Below, one piece after another: positions 53,641-62,705 of a stretch of DNA of 64,000 bases. The position numbers and the translations under genes are program-made. The notes beneath the pieces are model-generated. The model saw only the letters and a program-made list of their open reading frames with translations, did not search any database and was not told the DNA's origin. Origin of the DNA: Flavobacterium phragmitis (lineage in GTDB: Bacteria; Bacteroidota; Bacteroidia; Flavobacteriales; Flavobacteriaceae); contig NZ_FOMH01000008.1 in NCBI RefSeq assembly GCF_900112575.1, positions 62,001 through 126,000 of the forward strand, read 5' to 3'. Positions within the stretch are counted from its first letter, which is position 1. Each line of letters begins with the position of its first letter.

Positions 53641-54855
53641 ATGAAAAAGTATTTAAAGTATAGTTTATTGCTAATCACTCTTGTTGGCTTTTATTCTTGC
53701 AGTAACGACGATTCAAAACAAGAAGAAGTTGTAGAACCGGTCAAAGATCCTGTCATTACAATTAAGCTGGCTTCAGAATTTGCAGTGCAGCAATATAATG
53801 TGGTAGAAATTGCCCCAGAAGTAACCATTGAAAATGCTGAAGAAAAAACTCCGGTTTATCAATGGTCGATTAAAGTTATGGGTAAAGATGGTGTAGCAAA
53901 GGATTCTATCATTGGCGACAGCAAAAACTTATTGTTTATCACGCCAAAAACTGCAGATTATGTGGTGGATTTTAAAGTAACAGTAGATAAAATTGTGAAA
54001 GAAGCTTCTGCCAAAGTTGCGGTTTCAGGAACAGGAAAAACCTATACCGCAAAAGCCTTAAAACTTATAGATTATCTGCCTGCACCAAATTATGCTATGG
54101 GAAGTTACACTACCAAAGAAGAATCTTTACAAGCAGCCCAAATAAGTTTAAACGAAGGCGGTTCTGTTAATTTAGGAACTTTTGGAGGATATATTGTTAC
54201 CGCTTTCGATCATACTGTTGTAAATACTTATGCAAAACGCGATTTTACGGTTTTAATGTCGGCTGGAACAGCTTCAGTTAAATATTCTCCAGTAAGTATT
54301 GCGGTAGCGTATGATGCCAATAAAAACGGAATTGCAGATGAAAATGAATGGTATGAAATTGCAGGAAGTGAATACTATAAATCTACAACAGTTAAAAATT
54401 ATGAGTTAACGTACAAGAAACCCAATGCGACAGCAACTCCAGTGACAGGAGCTTTAAGCTGGCAGTACGATACGGCTTATCTTCCGTGGACTGATAACAA
54501 AAATGGTTCGGGAAATATTACCAGAACCAATACACGAAGAAGAAATAATTATTATCCAGCTTGGGTAGGGGATTCTTATACTTTAAAAGGAACAAAAATA
54601 TACATTCCAACAAAAGATGTAAGCGATGGTGCAGGAACCAGTTATAACGTTGGCACTTTTGATTGGGGCTACGGCGGTATCAAAAATCCTTCAATTGATA
54701 TTTCTTGGGCGGTGGATAAAGATGGCAAAAAAGTGCATTTGCCAGGAGTTGATTTTGTAAAAGTGTATGTGCCAACATTTACTGCTTTAGGATCAAGTGA
54801 TTTATTGATGAGCATATTTGAAGAAGTTTCGGATTTGAATTTTCCGAATAATTAA
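53641..54855 (+). CDS. Surface lipoprotein, paralogue 3 of 3 in the B12 operon
   Basis: A 404-residue lipoprotein (lipobox GFYSC followed by SNDDSKQEE). The N-terminal domain (about 30-130) includes PVYQWSIKVMGKDGVAKDSI; the C-terminal domain has NLGTFGGYIVTAFDHTV, YDANKNGIADENEWYEIAGS and SIDISWAVDKDGKKVHLPGV. It follows paralogue 2 by six bases. The three copies keep block order but differ clearly elsewhere, so they are not recent duplicates and may recognise different ligands or assemble together. I do not recognise a named family beyond the PKD-like domain. Confidence 0.8.
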   Translation: MKKYLKYSLLLITLVGFYSCSNDDSKQEEVVEPVKDPVITIKLASEFAVQQYNVVEIAPEVTIENAEEKTPVYQWSIKVMGKDGVAKDSIIGDSKNLLFITPKTADYVVDFKVTVDKIVKEASAKVAVSGTGKTYTAKALKLIDYLPAPNYAMGSYTTKEESLQAAQISLNEGGSVNLGTFGGYIVTAFDHTVVNTYAKRDFTVLMSAGTASVKYSPVSIAVAYDANKNGIADENEWYEIAGSEYYKSTTVKNYELTYKKPNATATPVTGALSWQYDTAYLPWTDNKNGSGNITRTNTRRRNNYYPAWVGDSYTLKGTKIYIPTKDVSDGAGTSYNVGTFDWGYGGIKNPSIDISWAVDKDGKKVHLPGVDFVKVYVPTFTALGSSDLLMSIFEEVSDLNFPNN

Positions 54856-54886
54856 GCATGAATATTAACCCTAAATTTTATAAATA

Positions 54887-55834
54887 ATGAAAAAAGTAGT
54901 TTATTTTTTGACCTTGGGTCTTGCACTGGGATTTTCTTCCTGTAGCAATGATGATGCTGTTTTAAGCAGTGAAAGTGCTAATTCTGTGGTTAACAATTCC
55001 TCAAAAACAGCTAAAACCGCTGTAACAGATCCTTCTATTGGAACCACTACAACGCTTAATTTGACAAGTTCTTTATTAAGCAGCGGTATTACCACAACTG
55101 GTGGAAAGTATTGGGAAAACACTTATGTGGCAAACACGAATCTAAGTGTAGATATTTTTACGTTTTCGCATACTGGTACATCTGCTGGTTATAATTACTG
55201 GGACGGATTTATTGTTTCTAATGTAAATGATATTACAGATTACGGTTCTGGAGCAGGCCCGGGCGGATCAGACGGATGGGTGCCTCACCAATGGGGAACT
55301 ATGGCAGGAAGTGGTTTTGGAACTTCGACCACAACTACACCTGGAACTCCGGGGACTTCTGGTGATCCTTATATTGTAGCGTATTGGTCAAGTTATTTGG
55401 ATCCAGTTTCTCCTGAAGGAACAACTTTCAGTGAGTCTGGTTTTTCTAACTGGATTAAAATTGGAGATACTGGAATATATTCAGTTGAAGGTTTGAAAAT
55501 CAATATGCATCCGTGGCCGTATTACGGTTGTTTAAATGGGGACGGATTTGCACAGCCTTTTGCTTCAGGGGATCATTTTGAATTATTGATTTATGGTGTT
55601 GACGAAAATGGAACCATTACAGATCCAGTAACACAAACTTTAGCAGATTATACAGGATCTTCTTTGGTTATGCCAACAGGCTGGGTAAGTGTTGCAGCAA
55701 ATAAACTTCAGGCTTTAGGAAATGTTCAGTATTTGGTTTTCCAAATGGCATCAACAGATTCTGATCCTATGTACGGAATGAATACAGCAGCTTATTTCTG
55801 TTTAGACAAACTTTCGGTTAAGAGAGTTTACTAA
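54887..55834 (+). CDS. DUF4465-type surface lipoprotein in the B12 operon
   Basis: A 315-residue lipoprotein (lipobox GFSSC, then SNDDAVLSS). The body resembles the DUF4465 domain, a galactose-binding-like beta-sandwich: KYWENTYVANTNLSVDIFTF, GYNYWDGFIVSNVNDITDYG, then YIVAYWSS and the end YFCLDKLSVKRVY. DUF4465 proteins occur in B12-linked loci of Bacteroidota; I recall the BtuH B12-binding lipoproteins of Bacteroides in this connection but cannot confirm the domain match here. It is the last gene of the riboswitch operon and is followed by a terminator. Confidence 0.75.
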   Translation: MKKVVYFLTLGLALGFSSCSNDDAVLSSESANSVVNNSSKTAKTAVTDPSIGTTTTLNLTSSLLSSGITTTGGKYWENTYVANTNLSVDIFTFSHTGTSAGYNYWDGFIVSNVNDITDYGSGAGPGGSDGWVPHQWGTMAGSGFGTSTTTTPGTPGTSGDPYIVAYWSSYLDPVSPEGTTFSESGFSNWIKIGDTGIYSVEGLKINMHPWPYYGCLNGDGFAQPFASGDHFELLIYGVDENGTITDPVTQTLADYTGSSLVMPTGWVSVAANKLQALGNVQYLVFQMASTDSDPMYGMNTAAYFCLDKLSVKRVY

Positions 55835-55857
55835 CTTCTAAAATTTTAATAAAAAAG

Positions 55858-55890
55858 AAAACCCTTTTGCTATTCTGCAGAGGGTTTTTT
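55858..55890 (+). terminator. Intrinsic terminator of the B12 operon
   Basis: AAAACCCT and AGGGTTTT with inner GC pairs form the stem around TATTCT, followed by a T-run. It lies 24 bases after the DUF4465 stop. Confidence 0.85.
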
Positions 55891-55931
55891 GCTTAAAAGT
55901 TCCTTATATTTACTTGTTAAACAATTGAATT

Positions 55932-56570
55932 ATGAAAGCACTGGTAATTGGCGCAACAGGTTCTACAGGAAAAGAACTGGTTGATAAACTTTTAAAAGAT
56001 CAAGATTATACTTCGGTTTCTGTTTTTGTGAGACGTCCTTTCGGAAAATCTCACCCAAAGCTTATAGAACACATTGTAGATTTTTCTGATCTAAATTCAT
56101 TTCAAAATTTAATTATTGGAGATGTGCTTTTTTCCTGCATCGGAACAACCTTAAAAGATGCGGGTTCAAAGGAAAAACAATGGAAAATCGATTATGATAT
56201 TCCTGCTGACTTTTCAGAAATTGCCATTAAAAATCAGGTCAAATCTCTTGTTTTGGTTTCTTCTTATGGTGCTTCGTCCAAAAGCAATGTTTTTTATTCT
56301 AAAATGAAAGGAGAGCTCGAAGAATACCTGGCTAAACTGAATTTTCCTCAATACATCATTTTCAGACCAGGACCTTTAATTCGTGAAAATACAGATCGTT
56401 TGGGAGAAAAAATCTCAATTAAAATTATTAAAGTCTTTAATGCTGTCGGGCTTTTTAAAAATTTAAAACCTATAACAACTGAATTTCTGGCAGAAAAATT
56501 GGCGAAAGCGCCGAAAGTAATTTCGTCGGGAACTACAACATTAGAACTTAAAAGTATTTTAAATCTTTAG
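55932..56570 (+). CDS. NAD(P)-binding Rossmann-fold protein (HTATIP2/NmrA-like)
   Basis: A 212-residue atypical short-chain dehydrogenase-like protein. The N-terminal cofactor site is VIGATGSTGKELVDKLL (TGxxG pattern), followed by VFVRRPFGKSHPKL, the CIGTTLKDAGSKEKQWKIDY block and VLVSSYGASSKSNVFYSKMKGELE, which is close to the HTATIP2/YbjT-like group. A catalytic YxxxK is replaced by the YSKMKGE arrangement. It is probably a cytosolic NADP-dependent reductase or redox-sensing protein. It is transcribed alone between two terminators. Confidence 0.82.
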   Translation: MKALVIGATGSTGKELVDKLLKDQDYTSVSVFVRRPFGKSHPKLIEHIVDFSDLNSFQNLIIGDVLFSCIGTTLKDAGSKEKQWKIDYDIPADFSEIAIKNQVKSLVLVSSYGASSKSNVFYSKMKGELEEYLAKLNFPQYIIFRPGPLIRENTDRLGEKISIKIIKVFNAVGLFKNLKPITTEFLAEKLAKAPKVISSGTTTLELKSILNL

Positions 56571-56587
56571 AAAAAAATAATCATAAA

Positions 56588-56625
56588 AACAACTCTCTAA
56601 AAAGTTTAGATTGTTGTCTTTTTTC
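56588..56625 (+). terminator. Probable intrinsic terminator
   Basis: ACAAC and TCTAAA on the left pair with TTTAGA and GTTGT on the right around an AAG loop, followed by CTTTTTTC. A short mismatch sits between the two stem parts. It lies 18 bases after the preceding stop. Confidence 0.6.
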
Positions 56626-56764
56626 TTTATAATATCAAAAGTTGTAATTCAGGTTCTTCTTCTGAATAAACTTTGATTAATCCAAACTGTAATAATTAAG
56701 TCACATTCGGCATAATTATGCTATAAACTAAGGGTGTTTTAAGAGCTTTTATATCAAATTATTG

Positions 56765-56772
56765 TAAATTTG
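56765..56772 (+). promoter_or_regulatory. Candidate -7 box of the hybrid kinase operon
   Basis: TAAATTTG matches TAnnTTTG, 23 bases before the ATG at 56796. A TTG at the -33 position is missing, so only a weak promoter or one needing an activator is supported. Confidence 0.4.
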
Positions 56773-56795
56773 CGCACTTTCTCCAAATTGACAAA

Positions 56796-58778
56796 ATGAA
56801 TAGTAATTTCCCAGTTCCAGAAAACGAATTACAACGTTTAGCTGCCTTAAAACGTTACAATATTCTCGATACACTTCCTGATAACGCTTTTGACGATGCC
56901 ACAAAACTAGTTTCATATATCTGCGGTGTTCCAATTGCTCATATTTCCTTTATTGACGAAAGCAGACAATGGTTTAAATCTGAAATTGGAATCGGCGTGA
57001 GCGAAGTGCCAAGAGAAATTAGTTTCTGTCAATATACGATTCTGGAATCGGAAATGGTCGAAATCAATGACACACATTTAAACGAAAGATTTAAAGATGA
57101 CCCAAACGTTACAGGAGGGTTTAATGTGAGATTCTACGCAGGAGTTCCGCTTACAACACCAGATGGATTTAATATTGGAACGTTATGTGCAATAGACCAT
57201 GTTTCTAAAGAGCTTAATGAAAGTCAAAGAAATGCGCTTTCTCTTGTTGCTAAGCACGTTATGGCACAATTAGAAATTGGAACAAAAAATATTCAGTTAG
57301 ACGCCCAAAGAAAAATTGCAGAAAAAGCAGTACTGGCAAGAGATAGCTTTTTGGCCAATATGAGCCACGAAATCAGAACACCTCTAAATGCGATAATTGG
57401 TTTTACGGATCTTTTAGCACAAACCCAATTAGATGCTGAACAAAACGACTTTATTGAGAGTGTACAGATTGCCGGCGAAAACTTGCTTTTGATTGTAAAT
57501 GATATTCTGGATCTTTCCAAATTAGAATCTGGAAGTTTAACAATCGAAGCAGCCCCTTTTAATCTGAAAAAGACCTTAAAACACGTTTATAATTTACTAA
57601 AAATAAAAGTGCAGAAAGAGGTTGAATTCAACTTGTTTCTAGATGCAGAACTGCCAGATATGGTTATTGGTGATCAAGGAAGGTTAAATCAGATTTTGGT
57701 GAATCTTATCGGAAACTCTCTCAAATTTACAAGTGAAGGTGAAGTAATTGTCGCGGTAAAAAAGATGGAAGAAACAGAAGACGATATCACTTTCAAATTT
57801 TTTGTAAGAGATACGGGAATCGGAATTGAAAAGAGCAAACATAAAACCGTTTTTGAGCGTTTTACACAAGGAGAAGAAAGTACTACCAGAACCTATGGAG
57901 GAACTGGTTTGGGATTGAATATTGTTAAAGAATTAGTAGAATTACAGAATGGTGAAATTCATTTGAAAAGTGAGTTAAACAAAGGTTCTGAGTTTTACTT
58001 TATTCTTAAATATAAAAAAGTGCAGGCTGTAGAATCTTCTGCAAAACCACTTCTACAAAATAACTTAGGAAATCTTAAGATTTTACTTTGCGAAGACAAT
58101 GTATTAAATCAAAAATTAGCTAAAAGTGTAATTGGCAGTTTTGGTTTTGATTTGGATATAGCACAAAATGGAGAAGAAGGTATAGAGCTTTTATCTCAAA
58201 ACGAATATGATTTGATTCTAATGGATTTGCAGATGCCTGTAAAAGACGGTTACCAAACAACAGAATATATTCGTAACGAAATGAATTCAAACATTCCAAT
58301 TATTGCCATGACAGCGCATTCTTTGGTAGGAGAGCAGGAGCGTTGCTATAAAGTAGGAATGAATGGTTATGTGCCAAAACCGTTTAAGCAAAATGTTCTT
58401 TTAAAAGCAATAAAGACAGTATTGAATCAAGATAATGATACTCCAAAGAGATATATAGATATGTCATTTCTGGATGAAATGTCTTCAGGAGATCAGGAAT
58501 TTAAGAAAGAAATGATCAGTCTTTTTATAGAAAAAATTCCAGCTCAGACAGAACAGTTGGAAAAAGCATTTCACGGTGGCAATCACGATGCTGTAAAAAA
58601 ACTAGCGCACAATATGAAATCCAGTTTAGATATTTTTATGCTGGAAGATCTTAGCGAATATGCTGCTATTATTGAAGAACAAGCTTCGGCCGGAGAATTT
58701 ACACCCGAAACAAGGGAGAACGTTAATCTACTGCTTTGCGGTGTGATTGAGGTCGTTAAAATTCTAAAAGAGCTATGA
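56796..58778 (+). CDS. GAF-domain hybrid sensor histidine kinase with receiver and HPt domains
   Basis: A 660-residue soluble hybrid kinase. It has an N-terminal GAF domain (about 20-160; ICGVPIAHISFIDESRQWFK, VPLTTPDGFNIGTLCAID), HisKA with phospho-His H191 in NMSHEIRTPLNAI, HATPase (NLIGNSLKFTSEG, DTGIGI, GGTGLGLNI), a receiver domain (from about 427; D477 in LILMDLQMPVKDG) and a C-terminal HPt domain with H605 in KLAHNMKSSLD. A complete phosphorelay is therefore on one chain, and the output is probably the single-domain regulator 78 bases downstream. No membrane segment or DNA-binding domain is present. It heads an operon that leads to a glycosyltransferase. Confidence 0.93.
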   Translation: MNSNFPVPENELQRLAALKRYNILDTLPDNAFDDATKLVSYICGVPIAHISFIDESRQWFKSEIGIGVSEVPREISFCQYTILESEMVEINDTHLNERFKDDPNVTGGFNVRFYAGVPLTTPDGFNIGTLCAIDHVSKELNESQRNALSLVAKHVMAQLEIGTKNIQLDAQRKIAEKAVLARDSFLANMSHEIRTPLNAIIGFTDLLAQTQLDAEQNDFIESVQIAGENLLLIVNDILDLSKLESGSLTIEAAPFNLKKTLKHVYNLLKIKVQKEVEFNLFLDAELPDMVIGDQGRLNQILVNLIGNSLKFTSEGEVIVAVKKMEETEDDITFKFFVRDTGIGIEKSKHKTVFERFTQGEESTTRTYGGTGLGLNIVKELVELQNGEIHLKSELNKGSEFYFILKYKKVQAVESSAKPLLQNNLGNLKILLCEDNVLNQKLAKSVIGSFGFDLDIAQNGEEGIELLSQNEYDLILMDLQMPVKDGYQTTEYIRNEMNSNIPIIAMTAHSLVGEQERCYKVGMNGYVPKPFKQNVLLKAIKTVLNQDNDTPKRYIDMSFLDEMSSGDQEFKKEMISLFIEKIPAQTEQLEKAFHGGNHDAVKKLAHNMKSSLDIFMLEDLSEYAAIIEEQASAGEFTPETRENVNLLLCGVIEVVKILKEL

Positions 58779-58856
58779 TAAAAAAGAAATAAGCCCTAGC
58801 TTTACATAATATCACGTTATAATTAAAGTTTGCCCCCAAGTTAAAATTTTAAAAAA

Positions 58857-59222
58857 ATGAGAATTATTTTAGCCGAAGATAATGATATCCTACGCAAATC
58901 GTTATCTTTTTTCTTAGAATCAAAAGGATTTACAGTTGACCAGTTTTCTGATGGAAAAGATGCCTTGGATGCAATCGAAACCAATAATTACGATTTAATC
59001 CTTACGGATATCAATATGCCGGGTAAAAGTGGCATGGAAATTACCCAATACGTAAGACAAACCATAAATTCCGAAACTCCTATTATTATACTGACTTCCT
59101 CGGGAGTAGAACAAACAGAACTGGACTCTTTTGACATTGGTGCAAATGAATTTATTGCCAAACCTGTAAGTCCAGCCGTGCTTTTAGTACGAATTAATAA
59201 ACTGCTAAAAACACATTTCTAA
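58857..59222 (+). CDS. Single-domain response regulator (CheY-like)
   Basis: A 121-residue receiver-only protein. The conserved acidic residues (AEDND near position 7), the phosphoacceptor in LILTDINMPGKSG (about D52), the Thr/Ser in ILTSSG and the Lys in FIAKPVSP are all present. There is no output domain, so it probably acts by protein-protein contact, as CheY does. It overlaps the next gene by one base (TAATG) and lies downstream of the hybrid kinase, its likely phosphodonor through the HPt domain. A role in gating the downstream glycan machinery is inferred. Confidence 0.9.
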   Translation: MRIILAEDNDILRKSLSFFLESKGFTVDQFSDGKDALDAIETNNYDLILTDINMPGKSGMEITQYVRQTINSETPIIILTSSGVEQTELDSFDIGANEFIAKPVSPAVLLVRINKLLKTHF

Positions 59223-60436
59223 TGAAGTTTATCTATTATTCCATAGTGTTGCTGTTTATTTCTTCTGTTGCCTTTGGACAGGAAATAAATGTTGAGGAGA
59301 CTTTAGCCAATGCTAAACGTGAGGTTGAAAAACAAAACTACGATAAGGCATTAACGCTCATTGAACCTTTACGAGCCAAATTTCCGCAGGACGAGGATAT
59401 TCAGACTTATACGGGACGTATTTACAGCTGGAAAAAAGACTATAAAACGGCGATAAAGATTTTATCTCCAATGACAGACAGAGTAAATCCAAATCAGGAA
59501 GCTTTACAGGCGATAATCAATGTTTATTTTTGGACAGAACAATATGAAAAATGCGTTGTTTACTGCGATAAATATTTGGTGTTGGATCCAAAATCTCTTG
59601 AGGTTTTAAAAATAAAAGCAACTTGTCTTGAAAAATTAAACCGTGATCAGGAAGCTTTAGAATTAATCGAAAAATCTGCTTATATAGATAACAGCACACA
59701 AGCTTTTAAAGGAATCCGAACGCTTATTGGTCACAAATCTAAAAACGCGGTATCTGTTTCTTATTTAAATGTTTCCACTTCAGAACCTGGACAATCTCCG
59801 TTTCATTATGGCTATGTGGAGTATTCTCATAAATTCAATAAATCGGCTATTGTGGGTCGTGCCAATGTGGGAAATGTGAGTAACGATACACAAGCCTTGT
59901 TTGAAGCCGATTTTTACCAAACGTTTTCCAATAAAAGTTATTTGTATGCAAACGGAGGTATTTCTACAGGCGAAACGATATTTCCTGTAGCAAAAGCAGG
60001 TTTAGAGTACTATTTCAAACCGCATAAAAAGTTTGATTATTCGCTTGGTGCACGGTTTATGCATTTTGAATCAGATGATATTACACTGCTTACAGGACAG
60101 TTGGCTTATACAGCAGGAACTTATACTGTTGCTTACAGACCCTATTACGATACTTCGAACGAATTGTTTTCTCATGTTCTAAGTCTGCAGAAAGTAAACG
60201 AAGAAAAAGAGAGTTTGATACGTTTTGAACTTCAATACGGAAACGTTCCGTATTTGTATCTGTACAATAATTTCACTACGCCATTAAAAGCCTATAGAGC
60301 TGGAATTCAATATCAGCATCGTTTGGGTGAATCTTTTTTTGTACGCCCAATATTTCTTTATGAACGAGAAGAATATATTCCAGGAGAATATAGAAACAGA
60401 TTCAATGTACAGCTTATTGTAACGAAACGTTTTTAG
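59222..60436 (+). CDS. TPR plus YaiO-type outer-membrane beta-barrel protein
   Basis: A 404-residue exported protein with signal peptide MKFIYYSIVLLFISSVAFGQ. Residues about 22-165 are TPR helices (YDKALTLIEPLRAKFPQDED, YKTAIKILSPMTD, YEKCVVYCDKYL), and the rest (about 175-404) is a YaiO-like barrel: SVSYLNVSTSEPGQSPFHYG, NKSYLYANGGISTGETIFP, and an aromatic-ended last strand NVQLIVTKRF. The TPR-plus-barrel layout recalls PgaA/BcsC-type exporters of synthase-dependent exopolysaccharides, although the barrel family differs. It is in an overlap with the response regulator and two bases from the next gene. Confidence 0.85.
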   Translation: MKFIYYSIVLLFISSVAFGQEINVEETLANAKREVEKQNYDKALTLIEPLRAKFPQDEDIQTYTGRIYSWKKDYKTAIKILSPMTDRVNPNQEALQAIINVYFWTEQYEKCVVYCDKYLVLDPKSLEVLKIKATCLEKLNRDQEALELIEKSAYIDNSTQAFKGIRTLIGHKSKNAVSVSYLNVSTSEPGQSPFHYGYVEYSHKFNKSAIVGRANVGNVSNDTQALFEADFYQTFSNKSYLYANGGISTGETIFPVAKAGLEYYFKPHKKFDYSLGARFMHFESDDITLLTGQLAYTAGTYTVAYRPYYDTSNELFSHVLSLQKVNEEKESLIRFELQYGNVPYLYLYNNFTTPLKAYRAGIQYQHRLGESFFVRPIFLYEREEYIPGEYRNRFNVQLIVTKRF

Positions 60437-60437
60437 T

Positions 60438-61259
60438 ATGGAAGAAATCTGGGAAATCTATAAAGGCGGTAAATGGGTAGTGTCCTTTCTCACTTTTTCG
60501 ATTTACTTTTTCGTTGCAGCTTCTTTTACTTTATATCTGTATATTGTTGCAAGCCGAAACAAAAAAATCAATAGAGAAAGACTTCGAATTGAATACAATA
60601 CTGAGATTGAAAAATTACTGGCATCGGTAATTTTTGAGAATGTTTCATTTGCAGCAATCAAAGAAAATAAAAACTTTCTGGTACTTTTTGATACTTCTTT
60701 TTTTAGAGAAGTGTTGACAGAATCTCTTATCAATCTGCATAAAAATTACGAAGGTATTTATGCTGAAAAATTAGAACAGTTTTATAAAGAATCGGGATTG
60801 ATAAAAGATTCTTTTAAGAAATTGAAAAGTCTCAAATGGGAAGTAAAATGCAAAGGAATTACAGAGCTTGCCGAGTTTAATATTAAGGAAGCGTTTGATA
60901 AGATTATCCTTTACTCTAAAGGAAGAAACAAAACTTTAAAAATTACAGCCATAAATGCCTGTATTAAACTTGGAGGCACAAGAGGCATAGTTCATTTGGT
61001 AGAACATCCTGATCCTATTGACGATTGGACACAGCTTAATATTATTGGAGCTTTTAAAAAACATGATATTGGCGATACAAAAGGAATTGAACTTTTGCTG
61101 GAATCTCAGAATACAACGGTTGTTACACTTGGATTAAAACTCATTAAAGAGTTAAAACTGACACAAAAACTTCCTTACGTGGTACAATTGGCAACAAAAG
61201 CGACAAATACAACAATAAAATACGAAGCACAAAGCATTTTGCAGGCACTAACAGTTTAA
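60438..61259 (+). CDS. HEAT-repeat protein with N-terminal membrane anchor
   Basis: A 273-residue protein with one membrane helix near the start (about 15-37; VVSFLTFSIYFFVAASFTLY) and a cytosolic helical domain. From about 130 to 273 short HEAT-like alpha-alpha repeats are visible (LKSLKWEVKCKGITELAEF, KTLKITAINACIKLGG, TRGIVHLVEHPD, DTKGIELLLESQN). No enzymatic motif is present. Between the barrel and the glycosyltransferase it probably acts as an assembly or regulatory scaffold, perhaps as the partner of the CheY-like protein; this is inference. The gene ends 11 bases before the glycosyltransferase. Confidence 0.75.
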   Translation: MEEIWEIYKGGKWVVSFLTFSIYFFVAASFTLYLYIVASRNKKINRERLRIEYNTEIEKLLASVIFENVSFAAIKENKNFLVLFDTSFFREVLTESLINLHKNYEGIYAEKLEQFYKESGLIKDSFKKLKSLKWEVKCKGITELAEFNIKEAFDKIILYSKGRNKTLKITAINACIKLGGTRGIVHLVEHPDPIDDWTQLNIIGAFKKHDIGDTKGIELLLESQNTTVVTLGLKLIKELKLTQKLPYVVQLATKATNTTIKYEAQSILQALTV

Positions 61260-61270
61260 TTGATTGAGAA

Positions 61271-62701
61271 ATGACTTTTTTAAGTGACGAATTGATATGG
61301 TTTCTAGACCTATACATACTCCTAATTTTGGGTTATGCCATACTTATTATGTCTTCATATTTAGTGTTGGCTTATCTTTCTACAAAAGAGCTGAGAGGTT
61401 ATTTGAAGAAAAATAGCTTTGTAGATTACGAAGTTTTATTGACCAGCGAATTTGCGCCAAAACTTTCATTAATTGCTCCAGCATATAATGAAGGAATGAC
61501 GATTGAAGAAAACGTAAAATCATTACTGTCTCTTAATTACAATAATTATCAAGCAATCGTGGTAAATGATGGAAGCAAGGACAATTCAATGGAAATCCTG
61601 ATTAAAACGTATGATCTAGTTTTGTCAGAGCGTGAATTTCATCCACAGATTGAAACCAAAAAGATAAAAGGAATTTATGTTTCCCGAAATGCGGCTTATA
61701 AAAAACTGATTGTCGTAGACAAAGAAAACGGAGGTAAAGCAGATGCCTTAAACGTGGGACTTAATATTGCCGAAAATCCATTTGTAGTCTGCATTGATGT
61801 CGATTGTATTTTAGATAAAGATTCACTTTTAAAACTAGCAAAACCATTTTTAGAATCGCACGGAAAACGTATTATTGCTACAGGTGGTGTTGTGAGAATT
61901 GCGAATCAATGTATTATTAAAAACGGTCGTTTGGTCGAAGTGAATATTCCAGACCGAATGCTGCCAAGAATTCAGGTTTTAGAATATCTGAGAGCTTTTC
62001 TTTTGGGAAGAATGGCATGGGGACGATTGGACGGCTTATTACTAATTAGTGGCGCTTTTGGCGCATTTGATAAAGAAATAGCAATATTAGCAGGCGGTTA
62101 CAGTACTAAAACGGTTGGCGAAGACATGGAACTTATCGTAAGAATGCGTCGTTATATGCTCGAAAATAAACTTCCATATGCCGTAAGTTATATTCCAGAT
62201 CCACTTTGCTGGACAGAAGCACCAGAAGAATTTAAAATCTTCAAAAAACAACGAAGTCGCTGGATGAGAGGAACAATAGAAACGCTAAGTTTTCATAAAA
62301 AAATGTTTATGAATCCGAAATATAAGTTATTGGGAATGCTGAGCGTACCCTATTGGACATTGTTTGAATTTCTGGCACCGGGAATTGAATTTATCGGACT
62401 TGTGATAACGGCTTTATTTATCATTTTTGGTTTACTTCATTGGCATTTCTTTATTCTGCTTCTGTTGTTTGTGTATACTTTTGCCGTATTCTTTTCAGTT
62501 ATTGCCTTGTTCAGCGAAGAAAACACCTATCACAAATACCCAAAACAAGCCGATTTCTTTAAACTTTTAATGGCCGCTTTTATAGAACCATTTTATTTTC
62601 ACCCGCTGACAGTTTATGCCGCTTTAGTCGGTTACAAAGAAAAAATCATGGGAACCAAAGGCTGGGGCGAAATGACTAGAAAAGGGTTTACGAAAAAGTA
62701 G
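61271..62701 (+). CDS. GT2-family processive glycosyltransferase (membrane synthase)
   Basis: A 476-residue membrane glycosyltransferase of the GT2 family. An N-terminal helix (about 10-36) is followed by the GT-A domain with LIAPAYNEG, D100 in VVNDGSKDNS, the DxD at D176-D178 in CIDVDCI, the acidic pair E284-D285 in VGEDMELIV and the QxxRW-type Q327-W331 in KKQRSRWMRG. Three or four C-terminal helices follow (about 345-460). QxxRW marks processive synthases such as cellulose, hyaluronan and PNAG synthases, so a polysaccharide product is likely; the sugar donor is not determined. It is the last gene of the kinase-led operon and is followed by a tandem repeat array. Confidence 0.9.
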   Translation: MTFLSDELIWFLDLYILLILGYAILIMSSYLVLAYLSTKELRGYLKKNSFVDYEVLLTSEFAPKLSLIAPAYNEGMTIEENVKSLLSLNYNNYQAIVVNDGSKDNSMEILIKTYDLVLSEREFHPQIETKKIKGIYVSRNAAYKKLIVVDKENGGKADALNVGLNIAENPFVVCIDVDCILDKDSLLKLAKPFLESHGKRIIATGGVVRIANQCIIKNGRLVEVNIPDRMLPRIQVLEYLRAFLLGRMAWGRLDGLLLISGAFGAFDKEIAILAGGYSTKTVGEDMELIVRMRRYMLENKLPYAVSYIPDPLCWTEAPEEFKIFKKQRSRWMRGTIETLSFHKKMFMNPKYKLLGMLSVPYWTLFEFLAPGIEFIGLVITALFIIFGLLHWHFFILLLLFVYTFAVFFSVIALFSEENTYHKYPKQADFFKLLMAAFIEPFYFHPLTVYAALVGYKEKIMGTKGWGEMTRKGFTKK

Positions 62702-62705
62702 GGGA

